A stretch of 64,000 nt of DNA from an uncultured Halomonas sp. Its GTDB lineage: Bacteria; Pseudomonadota; Gammaproteobacteria; Pseudomonadales; Halomonadaceae. Positions 51,810-61,101 of the stretch are shown piece after piece (position 1 is the first letter of the stretch; each line of letters begins with the position of its first letter). The position numbers and the translations under genes were made by a program. Location: contig NZ_CANLTC010000007.1 in assembly GCF_947493865.1 (NCBI RefSeq), positions 124,001 through 188,000 of the forward strand, given 5' to 3'. The notes beneath the pieces are model-generated. The model made no database searches. It worked only from the letters and a program-made list of their open reading frames with translations, and had not been told where the DNA came from.

Positions 51810-53198
51810 TTATTTACGGCCCAACTGGGCATTCATGGCATTAAACTGCTGCCCCAGATAACTCATGGTCGAGTTCATCTGGGCGACCAGGGTATCCATC
51901 TGTGCGAACTGCTGACGGTAGCGCTCCACGGTGGAATCGATGGTGCTCTCCATTCGATCAAAGCGATCCTGCAAGGACCCCACGCGCTTCTGTAGTCCGT
52001 TCGTGGCATTATCCAGCATGCCCTCGAAATCGAGCATGGTACCCAAGGTGTCGCCCACTTTATCCGCCAGGCCATCTGTTGTGGCGGTACCGGCGAAATA
52101 CTTGTTCAGCCCCTCGGGATCGTTATTGACCCACTCTCCGAGCTTTTCATCATTAATCTTCAAGCTACCGTCAAGGGTCAGCTCGATACCGACATCCGAC
52201 AGCATTTGAGCGGTGCCGGCGCCGGCACTGGAACCCATCACATTACGCAAACGTGATTCCACACTGCGCATCGTACTGTCGCCAAGCAACTGGCCCGCCA
52301 CATCGGTTTCCTTGTTGTAGCCAGTCAGACCATCGATGGTTTTCTGCAGTGAATTGTAGGCATCGACGAAATCCCGGACATTCTGGGTGATGCCTTCGCT
52401 GTCCCCGCTCACTGTCAGGATGCCGGAGGAATTCTCCGTGGTCAGATCGAGAGTGACCCCCTGGATGGCTTCTTCCAGACGATTGGACTGACTGCTGATA
52501 CTGATGCCGTTGACGGTCAGGCTGGCATTCTGGGAATCCACCGTCTCAGTCATCGTGCTCGTCACTGCGGTGCCATCATAAGTGAGTAGGTCCGCCAGGC
52601 GGGTATTGCCGCTAGTCGCCAACGTCATCTCGGACTGCGTGCCGGTTTCATCTGATGTCAGTACCAGACGATAGGGCGCGGTAGGATCGCCGTCATTGAC
52701 GATGGAAGCGGTCACACCAAGACCGTCAGTGGCATTGATCGCGTTACGGATATCCGTCAGCGAACTTGCCCCATCGGCAATGGCGATGTCCGTGGTGGTG
52801 CCGTTCTGGGTGATGGAGATAGTGCCGGCACCCGTACCCTGCTGGGCACTCTTGTCCACGACTCCAGGCGATGCCAGCGACTGCGCCCTGGCCAAACTGG
52901 TGACCGCCACCTCATAGCGTCCTGGTACCGCCTTGCTGCTCGAAGCGGCAGTAAAGCCTTCGCCGGTGACATTGCTGGTCACGGCGCGGAAGGTGTCCGG
53001 CTTGTTCAACTTGGCCGCCGCATCCTGAAACTTGTCCAGCGCCGACTCGAGTTTACCAAACGCTGAAATCTTGGCCTCGTAGCTTTTTTGCTGCTGTACG
53101 ATCGGCACAAGCTTCTGCCGCTCAGCGGCCTTAAGCTGATCGAGCAGACCATTGAGGTCCATGCCAGAACCGATACCTAGTGAAGAAATACTCGCCAT
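51810..53198 (-). CDS. fliD: Flagellar filament cap protein FliD
   Basis: 462-residue cap protein (hook-associated protein 2). The N-terminus has the coiled-coil ISSLGIGSGMDLNGLLDQLKAAERQKL, and the C-terminal helices have LQDRFDRMESTIDSTVERYRQQFAQMDTLVAQMNSTMSYL. The middle is Thr/Ser-rich and variable as usual. It heads the fliDST operon with a sigma-28 promoter upstream. Confidence 0.96.
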   Translation of the reverse strand: MASISSLGIGSGMDLNGLLDQLKAAERQKLVPIVQQQKSYEAKISAFGKLESALDKFQDAAAKLNKPDTFRAVTSNVTGEGFTAASSSKAVPGRYEVAVTSLARAQSLASPGVVDKSAQQGTGAGTISITQNGTTTDIAIADGASSLTDIRNAINATDGLGVTASIVNDGDPTAPYRLVLTSDETGTQSEMTLATSGNTRLADLLTYDGTAVTSTMTETVDSQNASLTVNGISISSQSNRLEEAIQGVTLDLTTENSSGILTVSGDSEGITQNVRDFVDAYNSLQKTIDGLTGYNKETDVAGQLLGDSTMRSVESRLRNVMGSSAGAGTAQMLSDVGIELTLDGSLKINDEKLGEWVNNDPEGLNKYFAGTATTDGLADKVGDTLGTMLDFEGMLDNATNGLQKRVGSLQDRFDRMESTIDSTVERYRQQFAQMDTLVAQMNSTMSYLGQQFNAMNAQLGRK

Positions 53199-53285
53199 GA
53201 TGTCCCTCTTTGATCTATGACCTTTTTACCAGCCCAGCAACGGATTCACCGCTGAAAAAGGCTGGCGACAGGTGTTCAATTCGAT

Positions 53286-53312
53286 GTATCGGCAAATTAC
53301 ACATGAACTTGA
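53286..53312 (-). promoter_or_regulatory. Sigma-28 promoter of fliDST
   Basis: On the minus strand TCAAG (53312-53308), 14-nt spacer, GCCGATAC (53293-53286): seven of eight -10 bases fit. It is 88 nt before the fliD ATG. Confidence 0.8.
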
Positions 53313-53426
53313 GGGTCATCGCTGGCATGAGATCGACAGGTGCGCCATCATGGTTCCCCTTTGAATGAGGGCCTCCCTCTCGATATCGGCTGCACTGCCA
53401 CTCCTCTTGATATTCAAGGACTCGTC

Positions 53427-53930
53427 ATGGACTCGACCGGACTTTTTAACGACTATCACCGCTGGCAACGCTTCAACCGCCAGGACCAAGTGAGCCGGGA
53501 ACATAATGCCGCCTTGCGCAAGCTGGCGGAGTCCCATGCCATGGCCTCCAGAGTCACCGAAGGCTATCGCAGCATGGCGGACAAGGGTGCCAAGGAAGGC
53601 GCCTGCTATCGCACCCTGTTCCTGCGCCGGCGAGCCAACACGGAAGAACTGGCCTGCGAAGGCTGGCTGTTCGTGCGCCGGGTTCTTACCGAAGGTGGCA
53701 CGACTCGTGTGCGCGCCACCTTGTTGGAAAGCTTCACTCTCGAGCATGGCAGCATCGAACCGGGTACCAAGCCTCCCATCAAGATCGCCCTGGACATCTT
53801 TGATGAGATCCTGGTCAAGCGCAGCATGTCCTTGGGTTGTCGTATCGATCGCCAGGACGACGAGCGCGATACCCGCTTCGTCACCTTTCTCGACAGCGTC
53901 CGTGGCGATCTGAAAAAGCACCTGCAATGA
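53427..53930 (+). CDS. Protein of unknown function divergent from fliD
   Basis: 167 residues, soluble, with no signal peptide or membrane helix. The first half is helical and basic (DYHRWQRFNRQDQVSREHNAALRKL); the middle alternates strands (WLFVRRVLTEGGTTRVRATLLESFTLEHG); the C-terminus is DTRFVTFLDSVRGDLKKHL. I do not recognise a family. The ATG at 53427 is preceded by AAGGA; the frame is open to 53340 without a Shine-Dalgarno. Position next to flagellar genes may be chance. Confidence 0.75.
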   Translation: MDSTGLFNDYHRWQRFNRQDQVSREHNAALRKLAESHAMASRVTEGYRSMADKGAKEGACYRTLFLRRRANTEELACEGWLFVRRVLTEGGTTRVRATLLESFTLEHGSIEPGTKPPIKIALDIFDEILVKRSMSLGCRIDRQDDERDTRFVTFLDSVRGDLKKHLQ

Positions 53931-54012
53931 CGCCCACGGCATCGCTATCGTCGCGGCCTCACCCGATGGCAGTCAGCGTGCGGCACTCACGATCCTGCCG
54001 CCTTGATGCTGA

Positions 54013-54972
54013 TTACTCTCGGGACGCAGGAAATATCTGCAGAAAATGACGATACTCTGCCTGGGCTGAACTCAACGCCTGGGCATGTAAACGCACTTCG
54101 TGCCCCGGCAGGCACTGGGCCAGCCGGGCGCAGGCAAGCGGCGTCAAGGCGCCCAGTCGCGGGTAGCCGCCGATGGTCTGGCGATCGTTGAGCAGCACGA
54201 TCGGCTGACCGTCCGGCGGCACTTGTACCGCCCCAAGACCGATCCCCTCGGAAATCATGCTGGAAACGCCACACGTCAATTCAGGCCCGATCAAGCGCAC
54301 GCCCATGCGATCGGCGCGATCGTCGACTTGCCAGGGGCGATTGAACGCCGCAAAGAGGCTCCCGCCATCGAATTCCGCGATCTGGGCGCCGGGTATCAGC
54401 GCCAGCCTTGCCGGCCGAGAATAGTCCGGACGTTCACCAGCGGAAGGCACTTCGGGCAGTTCACCCTCCTCGTGGCCTGGTTGAAAGATCAGGGTATCGT
54501 CCTTCTTCAGTTTGCCACCCTGGCCATCGTGGCCGCCCAGGCCTTCCCGGGCCACGCCGGCAACGCTACCCAGCACCGGTTCGGCGAGAAAACCACCCGG
54601 CACGGCCAGATAGGCACGTAACCCGTTTTTCGGCGAACCGAAACGTAAACGCTGGCCTGCGCGCACGTCAAAACGCGACCAGGGCTCAAGGGGTTCATCG
54701 TCCAGGGTCGCTTCAAGATCCGCCCCGGCCAGTGCCAACCGGGCATCGCCTTCGGCGATCAGGCTCAAGCCGCCGAAGGTGATTTCCAGCGCTGCCGCGC
54801 CCCATTGATTACCCAACAGATGATTGGCCCAGGCCCAGGCATGGATATCCGCCGGGCCGCCCTGGGTCACGCCAAGGCGACGCACACCGAAGCGCCCGGC
54901 ATCCTGCAAAAGCGCCAGGGGGCCGGCGCGCTCCACGCGTAACTGGACGCTTTTTCCGACAGTTGCAGTCAT
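54013..54972 (-). CDS. pxpC: 5-oxoprolinase subunit PxpC (KipA/biotin-dependent carboxyltransferase-like)
   Basis: 319-residue subunit of the ATP-dependent 5-oxoprolinase PxpABC, which opens pyroglutamate to glutamate. AHS2-family features: LLQDAGRFGVRRLGVTQGGPADIHAWAWAN near the N-terminus, YLAVPGGF and a C-terminal NDRQTIGGYPRLG. It overlaps pxpB by 4 nt, as is usual for this pair. Confidence 0.92.
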   Translation of the reverse strand: MTATVGKSVQLRVERAGPLALLQDAGRFGVRRLGVTQGGPADIHAWAWANHLLGNQWGAAALEITFGGLSLIAEGDARLALAGADLEATLDDEPLEPWSRFDVRAGQRLRFGSPKNGLRAYLAVPGGFLAEPVLGSVAGVAREGLGGHDGQGGKLKKDDTLIFQPGHEEGELPEVPSAGERPDYSRPARLALIPGAQIAEFDGGSLFAAFNRPWQVDDRADRMGVRLIGPELTCGVSSMISEGIGLGAVQVPPDGQPIVLLNDRQTIGGYPRLGALTPLACARLAQCLPGHEVRLHAQALSSAQAEYRHFLQIFPASRE

Positions 54973-55739
54973 GAACTCTTCCTGCTCATGTTCGCGCCCC
55001 GCTCTTCCACCGGCGTCGCGTCACCGCCGGCCTGCTCGAAACGATCGCGATTCACCGCCACGAAACGCACCCGGTCGCCCACCCGCAGCAGGCTGAAGCC
55101 GTCGCGCTCACGATCGAACAGCCGTGCACTGGTGCGGCCAATCAAATTCCAGCCCCCCGGGGAGATACGCGGGTAGGCCGACGTCTGGCGATTGGCCACC
55201 GCCACACTGCCCGCCGGCACGCGCTTGCGTGGCGTGTCCAGGCGCGGCAATACCAATTCTTCCGGCAAGCTGCCCATGAAGGCGAACCCCGGCGCAAAGC
55301 CCAACGCGAAGACCCGATATTCCTGACCGCTGTGCGCCTCGATGACCGCCTCCCGAGACAAGCCGCTGTGCTCTTGAAGCAGAGAAAGTTCCGGCCCCAC
55401 GCTATCGTCATACCAGACATGCAGTTCCTTGACGCTGTCTGATGAGCCTTCGCCCTGGCCGCCGTCTTCCTCCGGATCGAGGTCCGCAAGCAGCGTCGCC
55501 AGGCGCAAACGCGCCTCAGCCGGGGTAAGTTGCAAGGGATCGTAATGCACTAAAAGCGTGGTATAGGACGGCACCAGATCGATCAGCGCCTCGCCAAAAC
55601 GCTCCTCGCAGCGGCGCAGCAAGGCCATGATCCAGGGCATGTTGGCATCGTCGATACGATCGAACAGCCGCACCAACCAGGCATCGACCCCCGCCACTTC
55701 CAGACGCGGTAACTGCATTGCATCGGCTTCCTTGCTCAT
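54969..55739 (-). CDS. pxpB: 5-oxoprolinase subunit PxpB (KipI-like)
   Basis: 256-residue AHS1-family partner of PxpC. LVPSYTTLLVHYDP, the central FALGFAPGFAFMG and PRISPGGWNLIGRT are diagnostic. The start at 55739 is chosen over 55754; neither has a strong ribosome-binding site. It is separated from pxpA by 175 nt that hold a hairpin element. Confidence 0.92.
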   Translation of the reverse strand: MSKEADAMQLPRLEVAGVDAWLVRLFDRIDDANMPWIMALLRRCEERFGEALIDLVPSYTTLLVHYDPLQLTPAEARLRLATLLADLDPEEDGGQGEGSSDSVKELHVWYDDSVGPELSLLQEHSGLSREAVIEAHSGQEYRVFALGFAPGFAFMGSLPEELVLPRLDTPRKRVPAGSVAVANRQTSAYPRISPGGWNLIGRTSARLFDRERDGFSLLRVGDRVRFVAVNRDRFEQAGGDATPVEERGANMSRKSS

Positions 55740-55828
55740 AAGAGTGCTTCTCAAAACGCATTAACCAAGTGGGACTTCTCCGGCGGCAAGGTACCGCAAG
55801 GGCGCTGCAAACCCGTCCTTGGGCGCTA

Positions 55829-55850
55829 CTTTTGCCATCCATGGCAAAAG
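55829..55850. repeat. Hairpin element between pxpA and pxpB
   Basis: A 10-bp perfect inverted repeat (CTTTTGCCAT and ATGGCAAAAG) with two bases between. It lies in a 175-nt non-coding spacer that also has GCAAGG..CCTTGC. There is no T run to make it a clear terminator; it may be a dispersed REP-like unit. Confidence 0.5.
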
Positions 55851-55914
55851 ACCCTTGCTTTACCTTACCCCCGGCATCCATCACTGTGAAAAATTCAGAA
55901 ACAGCTTCTAAGGC

Positions 55915-56682
55915 TCATACCTCCAGCGTGGCGCTCATTCCGCTCTCCGCCAGCGCCTGGCGAATCGCTCTCACCGCCGCGATGGATTCCGGGTTGTCGC
56001 CATGCACGCATAGCGTTTGCGCCTCCAGCACCAACTCGCTACCGTCGCTGGCGGTCAGCGGCTGGCCCTTGGCGATGCGCAGCGCCTGATCGACGATCGT
56101 CTCGGCATCCTGGTGTACCGCGCCGGGCTTGCGCCGCGATACCAGCCGACCCTCGCCGTCGTAGGCGCGATCGGCGAAGGCCTCGAACCACAGGATAATC
56201 AGATGGCCATCGGCCAATTCCTGCGCCGGCGCAGGGTCGCGGGTGGCCATGACCATCAACGGCAGTGCCGCATCGAAGGCGGCCACCGCCCGCATCACCG
56301 CGGCGAGCTTGACGCTGTCGCGCATCATGTCGTTGTAGAGCGCGCCATGAGGCTTGACGTAGCGCAGCCGGGTGCCTTCCGCCTCGCACATCGCCGACAG
56401 CGCGCCGATCTGATAGAGCACCAGGTTCTCGATTTCTTCCGCGGAGCAGGCCATGGAACGACGCCCGAATCCCATCAGATCCGGATAGGCGGGGTGCGCA
56501 CCCACCGCGACCTTGTTCGCCACCGCAAGCCGCACGGTACGCCGCAGGGTGTCCGGGTCCGAGGCATGAAAACCGCAGGCCACGTTGGCCAGATCGATGT
56601 AGGGCATGACCTCTTCATCGCGCCCCATCGTCCAGGCACCGAAGCTCTCCCCCACATCCGCATTGAGTAGCAAGGTTGGCAT
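55915..56682 (-). CDS. pxpA: 5-oxoprolinase subunit PxpA (LamB/YcsF family)
   Basis: 255-residue catalytic-type subunit. The YcsF signature appears as [13 protein letters not shown] at the start, then [28 protein letters not shown] and [14 protein letters not shown]. It functions with PxpB and PxpC coded downstream. It follows the DUF1989 gene by 11 nt, so the two are probably cotranscribed. Confidence 0.94.
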   Translation of the reverse strand: MPTLLLNADVGESFGAWTMGRDEEVMPYIDLANVACGFHASDPDTLRRTVRLAVANKVAVGAHPAYPDLMGFGRRSMACSAEEIENLVLYQIGALSAMCEAEGTRLRYVKPHGALYNDMMRDSVKLAAVMRAVAAFDAALPLMVMATRDPAPAQELADGHLIILWFEAFADRAYDGEGRLVSRRKPGAVHQDAETIVDQALRIAKGQPLTASDGSELVLEAQTLCVHGDNPESIAAVRAIRQALAESGMSATLEV

Positions 56683-56693
56683 GATGTCCTCCC

Positions 56694-57572
56694 TTATTGG
56701 CCGCTATTGGTGTTGTTCGCCTTGATTTCCGCCCAATCAATCTGCGGTCGCTGCAAGCCGTGCCCACCTTTATACGGAGCAGGCGCCGGCGGCGACCAGC
56801 CATTTAGCAGATCATCCTCCACAGCATAGACCTCCACACCCAAAGGGTGACAGGTCTGAAGCGGATCGGCGGCGTCCGGCCCCCATAAATCCACGGAGAG
56901 ATCGCCCCCGGGGCAGCAGGACATGGCGCAGAGCAGATCGATCTCGGCGAAGAACTCCAGGTAGTCGCCCTTTCGCGCCGGGCAGGCCTTCATAAAGTAC
57001 TGGTCGTCCTCATTCAGGCCGGTGCATTGAAAGACGTTGAGCACGTCATGCACGTCCCGCTCATCGAGACCATAAGGAAGCACCGCCCGCACTAGATTGG
57101 AGTGGCAGTGAAAGTCGAAATCCTCTCCGCTGAGCAACCGATTCACGTAAGGATCGCAGCGGGTGCCGAGCAGATCATGTACCCGCCCGCCTTCATCGTC
57201 CCTGCCGTAATCCGCCAGGCTATCGTCGATGATGGTAGCCATGGGGCGTAGATAGGGCAGCGTCGACCACAGCCGATCGAAGGTGGAAACATGGGCGCGC
57301 TGCAACTGGCGGGTGCGGGAGGCCCAGAAGCGTTCTCGAGGATTGTGTAAGCTCCAGAGATTAAGGTCGCCCACCTGGGGGCCTTCGATCACCTTGAGGC
57401 GAAAGACGTGCCCCGCCGGTACCTTCCAGGCCAGGCCATCGCGAATGGGCACCGTATGACTATCGACTAGCGTGCGCCCACCTTGATCCTCGGTGAGCCG
57501 ACTGTAAAACGCCTGATCGATATCGAGAATCGATCCTGCAGTGGCACGATAGGCGGCAGCAACATTGGACAT
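56694..57572 (-). CDS. DUF1989 protein (urea carboxylase-associated family)
   Basis: 292 residues of DUF1989. Conserved parts are [27 protein letters not shown] near 49-75, DPYVNRLL and HSNLVRAV in the middle and a Cys-rich [11 protein letters not shown]. Members occur near urea carboxylase, amidase or pxp genes; the reaction is not established to my knowledge. It is the first gene of the pxp unit and divergent from the TRAP genes. Confidence 0.85.
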   Translation of the reverse strand: MSNVAAAYRATAGSILDIDQAFYSRLTEDQGGRTLVDSHTVPIRDGLAWKVPAGHVFRLKVIEGPQVGDLNLWSLHNPRERFWASRTRQLQRAHVSTFDRLWSTLPYLRPMATIIDDSLADYGRDDEGGRVHDLLGTRCDPYVNRLLSGEDFDFHCHSNLVRAVLPYGLDERDVHDVLNVFQCTGLNEDDQYFMKACPARKGDYLEFFAEIDLLCAMSCCPGGDLSVDLWGPDAADPLQTCHPLGVEVYAVEDDLLNGWSPPAPAPYKGGHGLQRPQIDWAEIKANNTNSGQ

Positions 57573-57698
57573 GGAGACTCCATCCGATGGTCTTGATGTG
57601 TTTCACCCAGGTTGTGTTCTATGCTCATTGAAGCCGTACTTGTGCTGATCGACAAGGTTCATTTCAAAACACATTTTCGACAACAAGAAGGAAAGCGT

Positions 57699-58703
57699 AT
57701 GTCTCTTTATAGATCCGGACGCCAGTTCATCGCGCTATCTCTAATTGCCACGGGCCTGGCCGCCGGCGTGAACACGACCGCACAGGCAGCAACGGAATGG
57801 GACATGCCCACCCCCTACGGTGATCGCACTTTTCATACCGTCAATATTCGTGAGTTCGCCGACGATGTGCGTGAGAAGACCGATGGCGAGGTGGACATCA
57901 CCGTGCATGCCAATGGTTCGTTGATCGCCCATCCGGAGATCAAGAACTCCGTGCGTCGTGGCATCGTGCCTCTTGGCGAAGTGATCATGTCGCGCCTGGC
58001 CAACGAGAATGCGATTTTCGAAGTGGACTCGGTGCCCTACCTGGCGGCGAGCTACGAAGAAGCGCGCACTCTCTGGGAAGCATCCAAAGAGATCATCGCC
58101 GAGGAGCTCGCCAAGCAGCAACTGCGTCTGCTGTTCACCGTGCCCTGGCCGCCCCAAGGCATCTACACCCAGGACAAGATTTCAACCATCGACGATCTGA
58201 AGAATCTCAAGATGCGCGCCTACAACAAGTCCAGCGAACGCCTGGCCCAGCTTGCCGGCGCCGTGCCCACCCAGATCGAGGTGCCGGATATCCCCACCGC
58301 CTTCAGCACCGGTCGCGTGGATGCCATGGTTACCTCACCAGCCACCGGCGCCGATACCAAGGCCTGGGACTATCTCGGCAATTTCAATCACGCCCAACTG
58401 TGGCTGCCCAAGAACATGGTGATCGTCAGTGAACGCGCCTTTGGCCGTCTGGACGATGAAACCCGGCAGGCTGTATTGGACGCAGCAAAAGAAGCGCAGG
58501 AACGCGGCTGGGAGATGAGTCGCCAGGAGACCGAGGAAGCGCTCCAGGTACTGCGCGATAACGGCATCACCGTCAGCGAACCCAGCGAGGAGCTGGCTGC
58601 CTCTCTTGAAGAGATCGGCAACACCATGACCGAGGAATGGAAGGAGCGCGCTGGCGAACAGGGCCAGCGGATACTGGATAATTATGAACAGCTTCAGCAG
58701 TAG
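57699..58703 (+). CDS. dctP: TRAP transporter substrate-binding protein, DctP family
   Basis: 334-residue periplasmic binding protein. Signal peptide ends near AQAATE. DctP features include ENAIFEVDSVPYLAASYEEAR, LKMRAYNKSSERLAQLAGAVP and VDAMVTSPATGA; the Arg in the KMRAYN strand is the usual carboxylate-binding residue of the family. The start at 57699 has AGAAGGA. The ligand is inferred to be a carboxylate, possibly linked with the divergent oxoproline genes. Confidence 0.93.
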   Translation: MSLYRSGRQFIALSLIATGLAAGVNTTAQAATEWDMPTPYGDRTFHTVNIREFADDVREKTDGEVDITVHANGSLIAHPEIKNSVRRGIVPLGEVIMSRLANENAIFEVDSVPYLAASYEEARTLWEASKEIIAEELAKQQLRLLFTVPWPPQGIYTQDKISTIDDLKNLKMRAYNKSSERLAQLAGAVPTQIEVPDIPTAFSTGRVDAMVTSPATGADTKAWDYLGNFNHAQLWLPKNMVIVSERAFGRLDDETRQAVLDAAKEAQERGWEMSRQETEEALQVLRDNGITVSEPSEELAASLEEIGNTMTEEWKERAGEQGQRILDNYEQLQQ

Positions 58704-58729
58704 CTTTCATTAATAAGCCAGGATTGCCC

Positions 58730-59284
58730 ATGCACTTTCGACTTCGCGCCCTTTATACCCTGGGCGGCTATGCGGCAGCGGTTTGCCTTTGCATCATCTG
58801 CGCCATGATCGCCCTGCAGGTGATCGGCCGCCTGCTCGACAAGCTACTGACGGCGCTTGGCACCGAGACCTTGAACCTGACGATTCCCGGGCTATCGGAA
58901 ATTTCCGGCTTCCTGCTGGTAGGCGCCAGCTTTCTGGGGCTGGCCTACACCTTCGTTCACGGCGGCCATATTCGCGTGACCCTGGTGACCGGGCAACTAC
59001 CTCCCAAGGTGCGTGTCTTCGTCGAGCTATGGTGCCTGAGCATCGCCCTGGGGCTATGCGGTTATCTTGCCTGGTACACCGGGGTATTGATGCTCGACAG
59101 CATCGAATTCAATGAGGTTTCTTATGGCATGGTGCCGGTGCCGCTGTGGATACCGCAAAGCGCCATGCTGCTAGGCATTCTGCTACTGACCCTGGCGCTG
59201 CTTGAAGCCTGGATCACCACTGCCGTGATTGCCTTCACCCAGCCCGGCGAGTTTCATATCGACGACGCCAGTCCAGATGAATGA
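58730..59284 (+). CDS. dctQ: TRAP transporter small permease, DctQ family
   Basis: 184-residue membrane protein with four hydrophobic helices (about 13-35, 60-78, 100-120 and 140-165). Typical DctQ features: EISGFLLVGASFLGLAYTF followed by GGHIRV. Start at 58730 after CAGGA; a TTG at 58724 is upstream. It lies between dctP and dctM. Confidence 0.92.
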   Translation: MHFRLRALYTLGGYAAAVCLCIICAMIALQVIGRLLDKLLTALGTETLNLTIPGLSEISGFLLVGASFLGLAYTFVHGGHIRVTLVTGQLPPKVRVFVELWCLSIALGLCGYLAWYTGVLMLDSIEFNEVSYGMVPVPLWIPQSAMLLGILLLTLALLEAWITTAVIAFTQPGEFHIDDASPDE

Positions 59285-59299
59285 CCTAGGAAAACCGTG

Positions 59300-60598
59300 A
59301 TGCTGACGCTTGTTCTGACATTGCTCGCCGCCCTGCTTATATTACTGGGCAGTGGCGTCTGGGTGGCGTTCTCGCTGATGGGACTGGGCTGGATCGGCAT
59401 CAGCCAGTTCACCTCGATTCCCGCCGGGGACGTGATGGCCTCGGACATCTGGAGCGCCAGCTACAGCTGGGAGCTGACCGCCCTGCCGATGTTCATCTGG
59501 ATGGGGGAGATCCTGTTTCGCTCCCGTCTTGCCGAGGACATGTTCTCCGGCCTAGCGCCCTGGATGACCCGTATTCCCGGGCGCCTGCTGCACACCAACG
59601 TGGTCGGATGCGGCCTGTTCGCCGCCGTCTCCGGCTCTTCGGCGGCCACCTGCGCCACCATGGGCAAGATGGCTATCCCTGAGCTGACCCGGCGCGGCTA
59701 CGACGAACGCCTGGTACTCGGCACCCTGGCCGGCTCCGCCACGCTGGGCCTGCTGATCCCGCCCTCGATCATCCTGATCGTCTATGCCGTGGCCACGGAT
59801 CAATCCATCGCGCGGCTGTTCATCGCCGGCATTCTGCCCGGGATATTGTTGATCTCGCTGTTCGCCGGTTACCTGATGCTGTGGTCCTGGCGCTTTCCCG
59901 ATCGCGTTCCTCCCGCGGACGAACACACCTCGCTAGGCGAGAAGTTTCGCCGCTCGCGGCGCTTGATTCCGCTGTTGGGATTGATCGTCGGGGTGATCGG
60001 CTCGATCTACGCCGGGCTCGCCTCGCCCACGGAGGCCGCCGCCGTGGGCGTCGTCTTGTCGCTATTGCTGGCCCGCTGGCAAGGGGTGATGCAATGGAGC
60101 ACCTTCGTCGAGGCGACCATGGGCGCGGTGCGCACCTCCACCATGATCGCCTTCATCCTTGCCGGGGCCTCGTTTCTCACTGCCGCCATGGGCTTCACCG
60201 GCCTGCCCAGCGACCTGGCGGCCTGGATCGCCTCCTTGAACCTGTCGCCCTACATGCTGCTGGTGGCGCTGACGGTGTTCTTCATCCTGCTGGGCTGTTT
60301 CTTGGATGGTATCTCGGTGGTGGTGCTGACCACCTCGATCCTGCTGCCCATGGTCGAGGCCGCTGGTATCGATTTGATCTGGTTCGGCATCTATTTGGTG
60401 ATTGTGGTGGAAATGTCCCAGATCACCCCACCGGTGGGCTTTAATTTGTTCGTGCTGCAGGGGCTGACCGGCAAGAACATCCTCAGTATCGCCCGAGCCG
60501 CGCTGCCGTTTTTCTTCCTGATGGGATTAGGTGTGATTCTCATCACAATCTTCCCGGCGATCGCCACCTATCTGCCCCAGGCGATGAGTGGGCGTTGA
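59300..60598 (+). CDS. dctM: TRAP transporter large permease, DctM family
   Basis: 432-residue permease that moves substrate with Na+ symport. About 12 hydrophobic helices; the blocks SGSSAATCATMGKMAIPEL, GSATLGLLIPPSIILIVYAV and FLDGISVVVLTTSILLPMV are diagnostic, as is the terminal MSQITPPVGFNLFVLQG. ATG at 59300 follows AGGA; a GTG just before it is in frame. Confidence 0.95.
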   Translation: MLTLVLTLLAALLILLGSGVWVAFSLMGLGWIGISQFTSIPAGDVMASDIWSASYSWELTALPMFIWMGEILFRSRLAEDMFSGLAPWMTRIPGRLLHTNVVGCGLFAAVSGSSAATCATMGKMAIPELTRRGYDERLVLGTLAGSATLGLLIPPSIILIVYAVATDQSIARLFIAGILPGILLISLFAGYLMLWSWRFPDRVPPADEHTSLGEKFRRSRRLIPLLGLIVGVIGSIYAGLASPTEAAAVGVVLSLLLARWQGVMQWSTFVEATMGAVRTSTMIAFILAGASFLTAAMGFTGLPSDLAAWIASLNLSPYMLLVALTVFFILLGCFLDGISVVVLTTSILLPMVEAAGIDLIWFGIYLVIVVEMSQITPPVGFNLFVLQGLTGKNILSIARAALPFFFLMGLGVILITIFPAIATYLPQAMSGR

Positions 60599-60655
60599 TC
60601 GCTCTTGGAATAATTCTTTGGGTGACAGCCGAGCGCTCAGCACGTTTGAACGACG

Positions 60656-61066
60656 TTACGCTTGGTTCTTGCGTGGCCGTCCACCTTTGGTGCCATTGGT
60701 CCTCGCCGCATTGCGCTTGGCCTGGCTACGGCTACGACCTCCCGCCGCGCCCAACTGGCGAGCCATCCATTGCTTGGAGCCAAACTGTCCTTCCAGAAGA
60801 GCTGGTACATAAATGTCGGCATCGAGCTGAGGCCAATGCAGGCCTAGCCCGGAGGGCGAAATTTCGACCTCGGACAACGCTTCCGGTGTAGCCTCCGCCA
60901 GGCCTTCCAGTAGATGAGGCGGAATAGCAAGTTCCAGCCCCGATTGAAGACGAATGATCACCCGCTTGGCTCGGCGATCGTATCGAGCCGAGGTGGCATG
61001 GGCACGATCTCGCTCCGCAGCCATGCGATCTTCGGCTTGCTTGATGTCCTCGTCAGTAATAGACAT
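60656..61066 (-). CDS. DUF2442 protein
   Basis: 136 residues. The DUF2442 core is visible as RVIIRLQSGLELAIPPHLL followed by EISPSGLGLHWPQLDADIYVPALLEG. An N-terminal helix (DEDIKQAEDRMAAERDRAHA) and a basic C-terminal tail (GGRSRSQAKRNAARTNGTKGG) that could bind nucleic acid complete it. ATG at 61066 has GGAG; the frame continues upstream through the neighbour. DUF2442 and DUF4160 genes are often paired and may form a toxin-antitoxin-like unit; function is not proven. Confidence 0.82.
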   Translation of the reverse strand: MSITDEDIKQAEDRMAAERDRAHATSARYDRRAKRVIIRLQSGLELAIPPHLLEGLAEATPEALSEVEISPSGLGLHWPQLDADIYVPALLEGQFGSKQWMARQLGAAGGRSRSQAKRNAARTNGTKGGRPRKNQA

Positions 61067-61101
61067 GAATCTCACTCCATTTGGCGCACAACGCCAACAG
61101 C

